Assembly: GCA_905372865.1 (NCBI GenBank)
Contig: CAJPQT010000026.1
Location: 1 to 27,265 of the forward strand
DNA: 27,265 nt
From: an uncultured Centipeda sp.
GTDB taxonomy: Bacteria > Bacillota > Negativicutes > Selenomonadales > Selenomonadaceae
Direction of reading: 5' to 3'
Part shown: positions 7,793 through 16,203 of the stretch, piece by piece
Layout: every line of letters begins with the position of its first letter
Position numbering within the stretch: the stretch's first letter is position 1
The notes under the pieces: generated by a model
Database searches by the model: none
What the model saw: the letters and a program-made list of their open reading frames with translations, nothing else
What the model was told of the DNA's origin: nothing
Position numbers and translations under genes: made by a program

Positions 7793-7832
7793 GGACCCGT
7801 TGCACGAGCGTTTCGTGCAATGGTTCTTTTTT
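7793..7832 (+). terminator. Probable Rho-independent terminator after nusB
   Basis: An imperfect stem, GGACC-GTTGCACGA with TCGTGCAATGGTTC, has its core TTGCACGA/TCGTGCAA fully paired and a short loop, and is followed by a long T run. The U-tract contains an in-frame ATG (7820) that could be mistaken for the xseA start. Confidence 0.75.
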
Positions 7833-7864
7833 TATCAGTGATCCTCCGTACGGAAAGGGACTTT

Positions 7865-9070
7865 ATGACCGTTCATTCTGTCAGCGATGTCACACGCTAC
7901 ATCAAGGGCATGTTCGAAGGGGAGGCGATCCTCTCCGATCTCCTAATTCGCGGCGAGGTGTCCAATTTCAAGCGCTATCCCTCGGGGCATTGTTATTTTA
8001 CGCTCAAGGATGCGGGCGCGAGCATGAAATGTGTCATGTTCAATGGGTATGCACGCAGCCTGCGTTTCACGCCCGAGAATGGAATGCAGGTCATCGCGGG
8101 CGGCAGTGTGTCTGTCTACGAGCGCGACGGGGCCTATCAGCTCTATGTGAATGCGCTGACACCGGAGGGCGCGGGAGCACTCGCGCTTGCCTTTGAGCAG
8201 CTCAAGGAGAAGCTGCATGCAGAGGGGCTTTTCGATGAGGCACATAAGCAGCCCCTGCCGCGATTCCCGCGTCGCATCGGGATTGTCACTTCATCCGCTG
8301 GAGCCGTTCTGCGCGATATCCACAAGGTTGCGAAGCGCCGCTGGCCGTCAGTGCAGCTAATCCTCTGCCCCGTTCTCGTGCAGGGAACGGAGGCAGCGGG
8401 ACAAATCGCGGCGGCAATCCGATTCTTTAATGAGAAATATCCTGTGGATGTGCTCATCGTCGGACGCGGCGGTGGCTCGGCCGAGGATCTCTGGGCGTTC
8501 AACGAGGAACCTGTTGTGCGTGCGATCTACGCCTCGCGGATTCCCGTGATCTCTGCCGTCGGGCATGAGACGGATACAACCCTCGCGGACCTTGTCAGTG
8601 ATCGCCGCGCAGCGACACCGTCACAGGCGGCAGAGTTTGCTGTGCCCGATGCGGATGAGCTGCGGCAGTATGCGGATGGCCTGCTCCTGCGCCTCCATGC
8701 GGGGCGTACGCGTCAGATGGAACAGCGCAACATGCGGCTGCGGACGCTGCTGGATCGACCGTGGTATCGGAATCCAAAGCTGCTCCTTGCTGTTCCCATG
8801 CAGCGTACGGATCGTGCGTTGGAGCGTCTGCACCACGCAGCAAAGGATGGGCGCACAAACGCACGTCATCGCCTCGAACTCGTGCTGAAACGCCTCGAGC
8901 TCCTGAATCCCGTACAGATTCTCTATCGCGGATTCAGCGTAGTGGAGAAGGACGGCAAGACGGTGACGCGATCAAAGGAACTCGCGGCGGATGATCTTCT
9001 GACGATCACGTTTGCAGATGGGAAAGTATCGGCTGTGGTTGCAGCAAAGGAGAAGGAGCATGGCGCGTAA
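7865..9070 (+). CDS. xseA: Exodeoxyribonuclease VII large subunit
   Basis: This is the catalytic subunit of exonuclease VII, which degrades single-stranded DNA in both directions. The 401-residue protein has an N-terminal OB-fold (about 1-100: EVSNFKRYPSGHCYFTLKD) and a catalytic domain with IGIVTSSAGAVLRDI and GRGGGSAEDLWAFNEE. The strongly conserved AVGHETDTTLADLVSDRRA follows, and then a coiled-coil region. An in-frame ATG at 7820 lies in the terminator U-tract; the ATG at 7865 is preferred because AAAGGGA precedes it and MTVHSVSDVTRYIK is the family N-terminus. It overlaps xseB by 11 bases. Confidence 0.96.
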   Translation: MTVHSVSDVTRYIKGMFEGEAILSDLLIRGEVSNFKRYPSGHCYFTLKDAGASMKCVMFNGYARSLRFTPENGMQVIAGGSVSVYERDGAYQLYVNALTPEGAGALALAFEQLKEKLHAEGLFDEAHKQPLPRFPRRIGIVTSSAGAVLRDIHKVAKRRWPSVQLILCPVLVQGTEAAGQIAAAIRFFNEKYPVDVLIVGRGGGSAEDLWAFNEEPVVRAIYASRIPVISAVGHETDTTLADLVSDRRAATPSQAAEFAVPDADELRQYADGLLLRLHAGRTRQMEQRNMRLRTLLDRPWYRNPKLLLAVPMQRTDRALERLHHAAKDGRTNARHRLELVLKRLELLNPVQILYRGFSVVEKDGKTVTRSKELAADDLLTITFADGKVSAVVAAKEKEHGA

Positions 9071-9296
9071 AAAGGAGATGGCATTCGAGGATGCCTTGGA
9101 CGCATTGGAGAAGATCGTTGCGGAGATCGAGACCGGGGAACTGTCGCTTGCGGATCTCATGGCGAAGTACTCGGAGGGAATACGGCTCTCCGATGTCTGT
9201 ATGACCTCCCTCAAACGCGCAGAAGAGACGATGGATCTTCTGGTGAAGGACACGGCGAACGGCATCACGGAAGAATCGCTGCAGATCGGAGGATGA
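9060..9296 (+). CDS. xseB: Exodeoxyribonuclease VII small subunit
   Basis: The 78-residue helical protein has the family pattern FEDALDALEKIVAEIETGELSLADLMAKYSEGI. It assembles along the coiled coil of XseA. The start at 9060 is chosen over 9012 because AAAGGAG ends seven bases before it and the longer version would add unrelated residues. The overlap with xseA helps keep subunit ratios coupled. Confidence 0.94.
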   Translation: MARKKEMAFEDALDALEKIVAEIETGELSLADLMAKYSEGIRLSDVCMTSLKRAEETMDLLVKDTANGITEESLQIGG

Positions 9297-9297
9297 G

Positions 9298-10173
9298 ATG
9301 AAGGAACTCTGGAAGAAACGACGGGAGCTTGTCGAGGCGGCACTTGCGGAGGAGCTCGCAAAAACCCCTGTGCTCGATGCGACGCTGCGTGCGTCGATGG
9401 AGTACAGCCTCATGGCGGGCGGCAAGCGTCTGCGTCCGATTCTCCTGATGGCGGCAGCGGATGCTGTAGGTGCAGACGGGACGAAATTCCTGTCTGTGGC
9501 GTGTGCCCTTGAGACGATCCATACCTACTCGCTGATTCACGATGATCTGCCCGCGATGGACGATGATGCACTGCGGCGCGGGAAGGCGACGAACCATGTT
9601 GTCTATGGCGACGGGATTGCGATACTTGCTGGGGATGCACTCCTCACACTGGCATTTACGGTGATCCTGCGGCAGAAGGATGTACCCGCTGAGACACTGC
9701 TGCGCGTGGTGGACGAGATCAGCCGTGCGGCCGGTGCCGAGGGCATGGTCGGCGGGCAGGCGCTCGATCTCGAGGCGGAGAACCGCCAAATCACGATGGA
9801 GGAGCTGCGCAGCGTCCATCGAGGAAAGACGGGAGCGCTCTTTTGTGCAGCTCTGCGCAGTGGTGCGATCCTTGCGGGAGCGACGGAGGAGCAGCTTGCG
9901 GCGCTCACATCGTACGCCGACCACTTTGGGCTGGCGTTCCAGATCACGGATGATATTCTCGATGTCATCGGCAGTGCGGAGGAGATTGGAAAGCCCGTCG
10001 GCAGCGATGAGAAGAACAACAAGTCGACCTACGTATCGCTGACCTCTCTCCCCGAAGCACAGGCGCTTGCACGCTGTACCGCAGAGGCGGCGGAGGAGGC
10101 ACTCTCCATTTTTGGTGCGGAGGCTGATTTTCTGCGCGGCCTTGTATCATATTTGGTGAATCGGAAGCAATAG
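9298..10173 (+). CDS. ispA: Polyprenyl synthetase, probable farnesyl diphosphate synthase
   Basis: This enzyme condenses isopentenyl diphosphate with allylic diphosphates to feed quinone and undecaprenyl synthesis. The 291-residue protein shows GGKRLRP (41-47), the first Asp-rich motif DDLPAMDDD (82-90) and the second DDILD (218-222). The two-residue insertion in the first motif (DDxxxxD) with a Tyr five residues upstream is the bacterial short-chain (FPP) type. A geranylgeranyl product cannot be excluded. Its place after xseAB is conserved in Firmicutes. No dxs follows; the next gene is tlyA. Confidence 0.9.
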   Translation: MKELWKKRRELVEAALAEELAKTPVLDATLRASMEYSLMAGGKRLRPILLMAAADAVGADGTKFLSVACALETIHTYSLIHDDLPAMDDDALRRGKATNHVVYGDGIAILAGDALLTLAFTVILRQKDVPAETLLRVVDEISRAAGAEGMVGGQALDLEAENRQITMEELRSVHRGKTGALFCAALRSGAILAGATEEQLAALTSYADHFGLAFQITDDILDVIGSAEEIGKPVGSDEKNNKSTYVSLTSLPEAQALARCTAEAAEEALSIFGAEADFLRGLVSYLVNRKQ

Positions 10174-10178
10174 GGACG

Positions 10179-10988
10179 ATGAAGAAAGAGCGGTTGGATA
10201 TCCTCCTCGTGGAGGAGGGGCTCGTGCCCAGTCGGGAGCGTGCAAAGCGCCTCATCATGGCGGGGCAGGTGCTCGTCGATGAGCAGCGCATCGACAAGGC
10301 GGGCACGATGGTACCGGTTGATGCGAAGCTGCGCATTGTGGGGGAGGATCTGCCCTATGTCAGCCGAGGCGGGCTGAAACTCGAAAAGGGGATGGCGATG
10401 TTCGGTGCTGTCCTCACGGGGAAAACAGCAGCGGATATCGGTGCGTCGACGGGCGGCTTCACGGACTGTATGCTCCAAAATGGTGCGGCAAAGGTCTATG
10501 CGATTGATGTCGGCTATGGGCAGCTTGACTGGAAGCTGCGGACGGATGCGCGTGTCATCAATATGGAACGCACGAATATCCGCAATGTGACATTGGAGAT
10601 GCTTGGCGGCGCGTTTCTGGACTTTGCCTCGATCGACGTAGCCTTTATCTCGCTGGACAAGGTATTGCCCGTCGTTCGTACACTCCTGTCCGCGTGCGGT
10701 GAGGTGATTGCCCTCATCAAGCCGCAGTTCGAGGCCGGTAAGGAGCGCGTGGGCAAGAATGGAGTCGTCCGCGACGCCGCCGTGCACGCGGATGTTATTC
10801 AGCGCGTACTTACCACTGCAGAGGCACAGGGCTTTTCTCCCGCAGGGCTTACGTTTTCCCCCGTAAAGGGCCCAAAGGGGAATATCGAATACCTCCTGTA
10901 TCTCAAGATGCAGGGAGAGGCGCAGAGAATCGATGCGGCATCGGTACATGCGATTGTGACGGAAGCACATCGAACGCTGGATGGATGA
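10179..10988 (+). CDS. tlyA: TlyA family rRNA (cytidine-2'-O)-methyltransferase
   Basis: The 269-residue protein has an S4 RNA-binding domain at the N-terminus (RLDILLVEEGLVPSRERAKR). An RrmJ/FtsJ-type methyltransferase domain follows, with the SAM loop ADIGASTGGFTDC (about 85-97) and the KPQFEAGKERVGKNGVV segment. Homologues methylate 16S and 23S rRNA; Bacillus YqxC is the neighbour counterpart (yqxC-ahrC-recN). Some TlyA members have been called haemolysins, which is not implied here. Confidence 0.92.
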   Translation: MKKERLDILLVEEGLVPSRERAKRLIMAGQVLVDEQRIDKAGTMVPVDAKLRIVGEDLPYVSRGGLKLEKGMAMFGAVLTGKTAADIGASTGGFTDCMLQNGAAKVYAIDVGYGQLDWKLRTDARVINMERTNIRNVTLEMLGGAFLDFASIDVAFISLDKVLPVVRTLLSACGEVIALIKPQFEAGKERVGKNGVVRDAAVHADVIQRVLTTAEAQGFSPAGLTFSPVKGPKGNIEYLLYLKMQGEAQRIDAASVHAIVTEAHRTLDG

Positions 10989-11003
10989 GGTGCTGACATT
11001 TCT

Positions 11004-11858
11004 ATGAGGACGGTTGCGGTTTTTCCAAATCTGATGAAGCCGGAGACACGTGATATCCTGCTGCGGATTCGCGATTTTTTCGCCGCGCGGGAGGTACGTA
11101 TCATCATGCCGCGCGTACGTGCGGCAGAGTTTGGCATGGAGGCCTGCGGCGTGGATGACATCGAGCATCATCCCGCCGATTTTGCGCTCAGCCTCGGCGG
11201 GGACGGAACGCTGCTCGGCATTTGCCGCAGATATGCAGCAAACCCCGTTCCCGTCTGCGGCATCAACATGGGGACGCTCGGCTTTATGGCGGACATCGAG
11301 CAGAATGAGCTCGAATCGCGTCTGGAATCCATCTGTGCAGGAGACTATCACATCGAGTGGCGGCGCTTCCTCGCGGGATTTGTGACAAAGCCGGACGGCG
11401 CGGAGCATTTCTTGGGACTTGCCATCAATGATATCGTTGTGATGAAGGGCGACCCGGCACGCATCATCTCGCTCGGTCTTGCGGTCAATGCGACACCGCT
11501 CGTCGAGTGCAAGGCAGACGGATTCATTGTTGCCTCACCGACCGGCTCTACGGCGTACTCGCTCTCGGCGGGCGGCCCAATCATGAATCCAATGGTGAAG
11601 GGGATCGTTCTCACACCGATCTGCCCGCACACACTCAACATCCGCCCGTTGATCATTCGCGAGGAGGATGTTGTGCACATCCACCTCGTCGACACGCGGC
11701 AGAGCATCATTGTTACGCTCGACGGACAGGAGACAACGCCGATTCATCCGGATGATATTGTTACCGTCAAATCATCGGATGTGCGTGCGGGCATTATCAA
11801 ATTTGCGGATAAGGACTACTATCAGACCCTGCGTACGAAACTTTGGAGAAACTGCTAG
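11004..11858 (+). CDS. nadK: NAD kinase
   Basis: This enzyme phosphorylates NAD to NADP. The 284-residue protein has the signature LSLGGDGTLLG (GGDGT at 65-69), GINMGTLGFMAD, SPTGSTAYSLSAGGP and the C-terminal DGQE segment. The position between tlyA and argR is the typical Firmicute arrangement. ATG at 11004 follows a 15-base gap with a weak ribosome binding site. Confidence 0.95.
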   Translation: MRTVAVFPNLMKPETRDILLRIRDFFAAREVRIIMPRVRAAEFGMEACGVDDIEHHPADFALSLGGDGTLLGICRRYAANPVPVCGINMGTLGFMADIEQNELESRLESICAGDYHIEWRRFLAGFVTKPDGAEHFLGLAINDIVVMKGDPARIISLGLAVNATPLVECKADGFIVASPTGSTAYSLSAGGPIMNPMVKGIVLTPICPHTLNIRPLIIREEDVVHIHLVDTRQSIIVTLDGQETTPIHPDDIVTVKSSDVRAGIIKFADKDYYQTLRTKLWRNC

Positions 11859-11869
11859 GAGAGAGCGGA

Positions 11870-12322
11870 ATGAAAAGTCGGCGCCACGAACTCATCAAGA
11901 AAATCATTGACGAGGAGGTCATCGAGACGCAGGAGGCACTTGTCGAGGCTCTGCGCGCGCGCCATCTGCGCGTTACACAGGCGACCATCTCACGCGATAT
12001 CAAGGAGCTCTTTTTGATCAAGGTGCCTGCGGGCAATGGCCGTTATCGTTATGCCGTCTCCCCGAAGGAGGGCATGCACTTCTCCGAGGGGCGGATGAAG
12101 CGCCTGTTTAAGGACAACGTAATCATCTGTGACTATAGTGAAAACATTGTTCTTGTAAAGACCATTCCGGGGGGCGCCGCGACGGTTGCCGCTGCACTCG
12201 ATGCCTCGGACTGGCAAGAGGTCATCGGGACGGTCGCGGGCGATGACAGCATCTTCGTCCTCGTGAAACCGAAGGATGCGGCAGAGGAGATTGTTGCGCG
12301 GATTCAGAAGCTCATTCGCTGA
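11870..12322 (+). CDS. argR: Arginine repressor ArgR/AhrC
   Basis: This hexameric arginine-dependent repressor controls arginine synthesis and breakdown. The 150-residue protein has a winged-helix N-terminal domain with the recognition segment VTQATISRDIKEL. The C-terminal arginine-binding domain carries GTVAGDDSIFVLVK, whose Asp pair contacts arginine. The ATG at 11843 would overlap nadK and add nine residues; the ATG at 11870 after TAGGAGAG is the family start. No arginine genes lie in the window, so regulation is in trans. Confidence 0.95.
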   Translation: MKSRRHELIKKIIDEEVIETQEALVEALRARHLRVTQATISRDIKELFLIKVPAGNGRYRYAVSPKEGMHFSEGRMKRLFKDNVIICDYSENIVLVKTIPGGAATVAAALDASDWQEVIGTVAGDDSIFVLVKPKDAAEEIVARIQKLIR

Positions 12323-12335
12323 GGGAGGGAACACC

Positions 12336-14060
12336 ATGCTGCACAGTCTGCGCGTATGGAATTTTGCGCTGCTCGAGGAGGTCGCCGTCACGTTCGGTGG
12401 AGGGCTCAACATCCTCACCGGTGAGACCGGTGCGGGCAAATCCATCCTGATCGATGCGCTCGGCGCGATCTTGGGGCAGCGAATATCCGCCGATGCGATT
12501 CGAAGCGGCTGCGATGCCCTGCGTGTCGAGGCGGTATTCTCATGCGAGGAGAGCGATGTGGAGCTGCGTGCACTCCTCGCGGAGCAGGAGATCGAGGAGG
12601 AGGATGAGCTCATCATCCTGCGCAAGGTGGCGCGTACGGGCAAGGGATCCATTCTTGTCAACGGCAGCCATGTCACCTTGACGTTTCTCAAAAAACTCGC
12701 CCCGTACCTCGTGGATATTCACGGGCAGAACGAGAACCTTGCCCTCCTGCGCGAGGATGCACAGCGCAGCCTGCTTGAGGGGGGGGACAGCGAACTGTCC
12801 GCACGCCTTGCGGCATACACGGCAGTCTATGCGGACTGGAGAGAAAAGACGCGCATGCGGGAGGAGCGTGCCGAGGAGATCGAGGGAATCGGTGAGCGGC
12901 TCGACCTCCTGCGCTGGCAGGAGAAGGAGATCGCAGAGGCGGAGCCGGTGGAGGGCGAGGATGAGGAGCTCGAGGCGGAGATTCGCCGTCTTTCCCACGC
13001 AGAACGCCTTGTGGAGAACGCCGCGGAAGCCGTGAATCTTCTCAGCGAGGATGGGGAGGAGGGGATTGCCGTTCTGTCTGCGCTGGCACGCATCACCCAC
13101 GCACTCGATGAGATTGCGCGCTACGACGACGGGCTTGCGAACGCACAGACGATGATCGAGGAGGCATACATCTCGCTCCAGGAGGCATCCTACGAGGTGC
13201 GTGACTATCTGGACAGCATCGATGCAGACCCCGCGCGTCTTGACAAAATACAGACGCGCATGGATTTGCTCGACCGCCTCAAAAAGAAGTACGGCGGGAC
13301 GATTCCCTCCGTACTTGAGCGGTTTGCCTCCATTCGAAAAGAACTGGAAAGCATCGACAACTACGATGTGGATATGGAGCAGCTCAACAAGGAGATTGCC
13401 GCTCTGCATGAACGGCTCAAGGAGCTTGCGGCAGAGCTTACCGCACGTCGGCAGGAGGTGGGTGCTGCGCTCTCTGCGGATATAGAACGCGAGCTGCAGG
13501 GGCTCGGCATGGAGAAGGCGCGCTTCCACATTGTCGTCACCCCCGAGGAGAAATACACAAGCCGCGGCGTGGACAGTCTCAGTATGCTCTTTTCGGCAAA
13601 CGTGGGCGAGGAGGAAAAGCCCCTTGAAAAGATTGCCTCGGGCGGCGAACTCTCACGCATTGCACTTGCGGTCAAAGCCATCGTTGCCGCGCGTGATACG
13701 GGCGGGACAAGCATGGTCTTTGACGAGATTGACACGGGCATCGGCGGGCGCACCGCACAGATGGTCGCCGAGCGCATCGCCTTTGTCGCCCACTACAAGC
13801 AGGTGCTCTGCATCACACATCTGCCGCAGATCGCGTGTATGGCGGATGAGCACCTCTACATTGCAAAATCCGTCAAGGGGGACACAACTGTAACGCAGGT
13901 GACACCACTCTCCGATGAGGAGCGCGTGCGCGAGATCGCACGCATGGCGTCAGGAGATGATGTCACCGAGGCGGCACTGGCAAATGCGCATGAAATGCTT
14001 GCGGTTGCCCAAAAGAAAAAGGCCGCATTTCAGAAGAAGAAAAAGGCGGCAAAGAAATAA
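12336..14060 (+). CDS. recN: DNA repair protein RecN
   Basis: This SMC-like ATPase acts early in double-strand break repair. The 574-residue protein starts LHSLRVWNFALLEEVAVTF. It has Walker A GETGAGKS (about 29-36), central coiled coils rich in Glu, Arg and Leu, the ABC signature ASGGELSRI, and Walker B SMVFDEIDTGIGG, then HLPQIACMADEH. The start at 12336 after GGGAGGGA is chosen; the upstream ATG at 12276 lies within argR. The C-terminus is a Lys/Ala-rich tail. The argR-recN pair is near-universal in Firmicutes. Confidence 0.96.
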   Translation: MLHSLRVWNFALLEEVAVTFGGGLNILTGETGAGKSILIDALGAILGQRISADAIRSGCDALRVEAVFSCEESDVELRALLAEQEIEEEDELIILRKVARTGKGSILVNGSHVTLTFLKKLAPYLVDIHGQNENLALLREDAQRSLLEGGDSELSARLAAYTAVYADWREKTRMREERAEEIEGIGERLDLLRWQEKEIAEAEPVEGEDEELEAEIRRLSHAERLVENAAEAVNLLSEDGEEGIAVLSALARITHALDEIARYDDGLANAQTMIEEAYISLQEASYEVRDYLDSIDADPARLDKIQTRMDLLDRLKKKYGGTIPSVLERFASIRKELESIDNYDVDMEQLNKEIAALHERLKELAAELTARRQEVGAALSADIERELQGLGMEKARFHIVVTPEEKYTSRGVDSLSMLFSANVGEEEKPLEKIASGGELSRIALAVKAIVAARDTGGTSMVFDEIDTGIGGRTAQMVAERIAFVAHYKQVLCITHLPQIACMADEHLYIAKSVKGDTTVTQVTPLSDEERVREIARMASGDDVTEAALANAHEMLAVAQKKKAAFQKKKKAAKK

Positions 14061-14069
14061 GGGGGCATC

Positions 14070-14564
14070 ATGAAAAAATACGCAATGAAACGCATCCTGC
14101 TCGCGGGGCTCGCAATATCGGCACTCTGCATGGGAAATGTCCATGCAGCGGAAAAACCGCAGCAAATCGCGTCGCCGCTCGTCTCATATACGAGCGTGCG
14201 CGATGCGTGGGCGGTTGCAGGGCTGCCCGTCTATACACCGACCCTTCTGCCCGTCGGCTATGCGCAGAAGGACATCATCGTCATCGACAAGAGCCTTGCC
14301 GAGATCTTTTACCGCAATGAGGTGAGCAAAGAAATTCTGTTTCGTATGGCGAAGGGCGACGCGGACATCAGCGGTGACAGTACCGTCTATGAGGTCAATC
14401 AGGTCGTCCAGATCGGCCGTCAGTACATCCGCGTCAAGGGGACGGAGAAGCTTGTCAGCCTTGCCCTCTGGTCGCGCGGCGGCTACACCTTCTCTATCTC
14501 ATTTGAGGAACCCATCCCCGTCGAAGCCGTACAGGCAATCGTCAGCACAATTCCTTGGAACTGA
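14070..14564 (+). CDS. Secreted protein, DUF4367-like
   Basis: The 164-residue protein has a clear signal peptide (MKKYAMKRILLAGLAISALCMGNVHA, cleavage after about residue 26, shown here only as a landmark of the N-terminus). The mature part contains YTPTLLPVGYAQKDI, a central variable region, and WSRGGYTFSISFEEPIPVE near the end. This order (LP.GY early, W..ggYtf.is.e late) resembles DUF4367 domains of Firmicute exported or anti-sigma-associated proteins. Function is unknown. It is nine bases behind recN, is probably co-transcribed with it, and ends the core block at a terminator. The family call is moderate. Confidence 0.6.
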   Translation: MKKYAMKRILLAGLAISALCMGNVHAAEKPQQIASPLVSYTSVRDAWAVAGLPVYTPTLLPVGYAQKDIIVIDKSLAEIFYRNEVSKEILFRMAKGDADISGDSTVYEVNQVVQIGRQYIRVKGTEKLVSLALWSRGGYTFSISFEEPIPVEAVQAIVSTIPWN

Positions 14565-14581
14565 GAAACTCGTATCTATGC

Positions 14582-14616
14582 AAAAGCACCGCCATTTCTG
14601 ACGGTGCTTTTGTTGT
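14582..14616. terminator. Bidirectional Rho-independent terminator
   Basis: AAAAGCACCG (14582-14591) pairs with CGGTGCTTTT (14602-14611) around a 10-base loop. Both strands end in a T run, so it can serve the + strand DUF4367-like gene and the convergent minus-strand gene at 14629. Confidence 0.85.
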
Positions 14617-14628
14617 TGGAAAGATTCA

Positions 14629-15012
14629 TCAATAATACCAGACGTTCTTGATGCGATAATCCCATCCAAGTGTATTCATACAGAACTCGAAGATCTGATC
14701 TCGAGGGATGACCACGGTGGTATGAGTTCCCTTCATCGTGCTGGTTGAATATCTCCACATATCTGTTTTGTATTTGCTGAAAGACCAATCGACAACCCTT
14801 ACCAAGTTTCCGTCTCGTACCTCTTTTGTTGACACCTTGAAGTACTTTCCGGTATCTGTCGAACCATTTCTAAGTGTATCATCCATCACGTAAATATCGA
14901 CATTTTCGGTATTCCAGTGATCTACCCATATATCTTTTGCTTCACAGATAAATGTTGGTACAATAACAGCAATGGTTAAGACCAAAGACATAAGAAAAAT
15001 AAATTTTTTCAT
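14629..15012 (-). CDS. Small secreted protein of unknown function
   Basis: The 127-residue product begins MKKFIFLMSLVLTIAVIVPT and continues FICEAKD, a signal peptide with cleavage near EA-KD. The mature part is rich in aromatic residues (IWVDHWNTENVDIYVMDDT, DWSFSKYKTDMWRYST, TLGWDYRIKNVWYY), suggesting a compact beta domain. The start at Met6 of the longest ORF is chosen because GGAGGAAG precedes it. I recognise no named domain. It is convergent with the recN operon and shares its terminator. The coding sequence is AT-richer than its neighbours, which hints at lineage-specific or acquired origin. Confidence 0.7.
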   Translation of the reverse strand: MKKFIFLMSLVLTIAVIVPTFICEAKDIWVDHWNTENVDIYVMDDTLRNGSTDTGKYFKVSTKEVRDGNLVRVVDWSFSKYKTDMWRYSTSTMKGTHTTVVIPRDQIFEFCMNTLGWDYRIKNVWYY

Positions 15013-15090
15013 TCCAACTTCCTCCATGATGACGATGTTCTGAGAAAGAGTATATCACAGGAGATTCTATATCAGCAAGTCGTTCTTTCG

Positions 15091-16041
15091 CTATTGCCTC
15101 ATGCGGCGGATTCTCTGTGCGATCAGTGCGAGTACGGGCAGCTCGATCAGCGGGCCGATGATGAGTGCGAGTATGGTGAGCGGGCGGTCGGGAAACGCAG
15201 CGGCGGCGATCGCCAGTGCGAGCGGCGAGTTGCGTGCGAGGGTGGTGAAGTGAAGTGCTGTGAGGTCTGCCTCCCGAAATCGCAGCCATACGCCAAGCCG
15301 GCGTACAAGTGCATAGTTGACGGCGAAAAAGATCAGCATGACGAGGAGCATATCAGCAAACAGGATGGGATGCGCAAAAAGCGCCGAACTGTCCGCCGCA
15401 AACATAGCAAGCACAGCAGTCATGAGAAAGAAAAGCTGCGCATTGTCACTCCATCTGCATAGGAATGTAACGCAGTATGCTATACGTGGAATGAAACGTC
15501 TGAGAAGTCTGCTGCACGCGGCGAGCCCCAACGGCAGGAGAAGTACGAACAGTGTACTGCGCACAATCTCCGCATCGGTCATACGGATCGTATCCCCATA
15601 GAACAGAGCCAGACAGACAGGCAGAAGCAGAATCTGCAGCGTGAGGTTCAGCGGCAGAAGCGAGGCTCCAAGCAGCGTGTTGCCGCGTGCCTGGGCCGTA
15701 AAGACGAGATACCAGTCTGTGCATGGCGTCACGAGGAGCATCATCAGCCCGATCTGCATGTCCATGCTCTCGTGAAAGAAAAGAAGTCCCAGCCCATAGC
15801 AGAAAATGGGGGTCCACAGGAAATTGACGGCGAGGGCGCTTACCGTGAATCGGACATTCCGAAATGCCGCGCGCAGCTGTCCGCCGTCGGCAGAGAGAAA
15901 GACGACGTAGAGCAACGCCATCAATGCAGGTGTGATGACATGTGCGGCAGCTTCACGGAAATCCGTCACGTACCCGAGCCCGATGCCTGCCAGTGCCGCT
16001 GCAATGATGAGCAGCGGCTGATATATTGCAGCTAAATTCAT
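15091..16041 (-). CDS. ACR3/bile acid:sodium symporter superfamily transporter (arsenic-resistance-protein-like)
   Basis: The 316-residue protein has about ten membrane helices and no signal peptide. LWTPIFCYGLG and LMMLLVTPCTDWYLVFTAQA recall the Cys-containing helix 4 of ACR3 arsenite exporters. LTALHFTTLARNSPLALAIA matches the second discontinuous helix of the bile-acid-symporter fold. There is no arsR or arsC beside it, so the substrate is open. The start is supported by GGAGGTAAGTAG just before ATG. It has its own extended -10 promoter, divergent from feoA. Confidence 0.78.
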   Translation of the reverse strand: MNLAAIYQPLLIIAAALAGIGLGYVTDFREAAAHVITPALMALLYVVFLSADGGQLRAAFRNVRFTVSALAVNFLWTPIFCYGLGLLFFHESMDMQIGLMMLLVTPCTDWYLVFTAQARGNTLLGASLLPLNLTLQILLLPVCLALFYGDTIRMTDAEIVRSTLFVLLLPLGLAACSRLLRRFIPRIAYCVTFLCRWSDNAQLFFLMTAVLAMFAADSSALFAHPILFADMLLVMLIFFAVNYALVRRLGVWLRFREADLTALHFTTLARNSPLALAIAAAAFPDRPLTILALIIGPLIELPVLALIAQRIRRMRQ

Positions 16042-16070
16042 CTACTTACCTCCGTTTGCAAGATGAGATG

Positions 16071-16100
16071 ATTATAGCATATTTTTTCTTGATGGATGAA
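16071..16100 (-). promoter_or_regulatory. Promoter for the ACR3-like gene
   Basis: On the minus strand TATAAT (16076-16071) is preceded by TG at the extended -10 position (TGCTATAAT). A weak -35, TTCATC (16100-16095), lies 18 bases upstream. It drives leftward transcription, divergent from feoA. Confidence 0.65.
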
Positions 16101-16105
16101 ACCCC

Positions 16106-16135
16106 TTGACACACTGATAGGAAGTAAGGTATCAT
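16106..16135 (+). promoter_or_regulatory. Promoter of the feoAB operon
   Basis: A consensus TTGACA (16106-16111) and TATCAT (16130-16135) are 18 bases apart. The transcript would start near 16142, so the palindrome at 16158-16176 falls in the early transcribed region, where a bound repressor could block initiation or clearance. Confidence 0.75.
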
Positions 16136-16157
16136 ATACGGTGCAGACGTAGTTTCA

Positions 16158-16176
16158 TTATCATTTGTATTGATAA
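16158..16176. promoter_or_regulatory. Candidate Fur-type operator upstream of feoA
   Basis: A 19-bp inverted repeat, TTATCA-7-TGATAA, lies between the feo promoter and feoA. Its half-sites are built of the same ATTATC/GATAAT elements as Fur boxes and the length equals the classical 19-bp box. The arrangement is not the canonical 7-1-7, so another Fur-family or DtxR-type regulator is possible. Repression by ferrous iron is inferred from the position only. Confidence 0.5.
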
Positions 16177-16203
16177 CGAACAGATTTTAGGAGGTGTCAT
16201 GGA

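Noticed and set aside
7820..7865. An upstream ATG extending xseA by 15 residues.
   Set aside because: It lies in the U-tract of the nusB terminator, has no ribosome binding site, and the added residues are unlike XseA N-termini.
15091..16041. Plus-strand ORFs opposite the ACR3-like gene (15094-15462 and others).
   Set aside because: Charged low-complexity reading of the complement of membrane helices; no ribosome binding sites.
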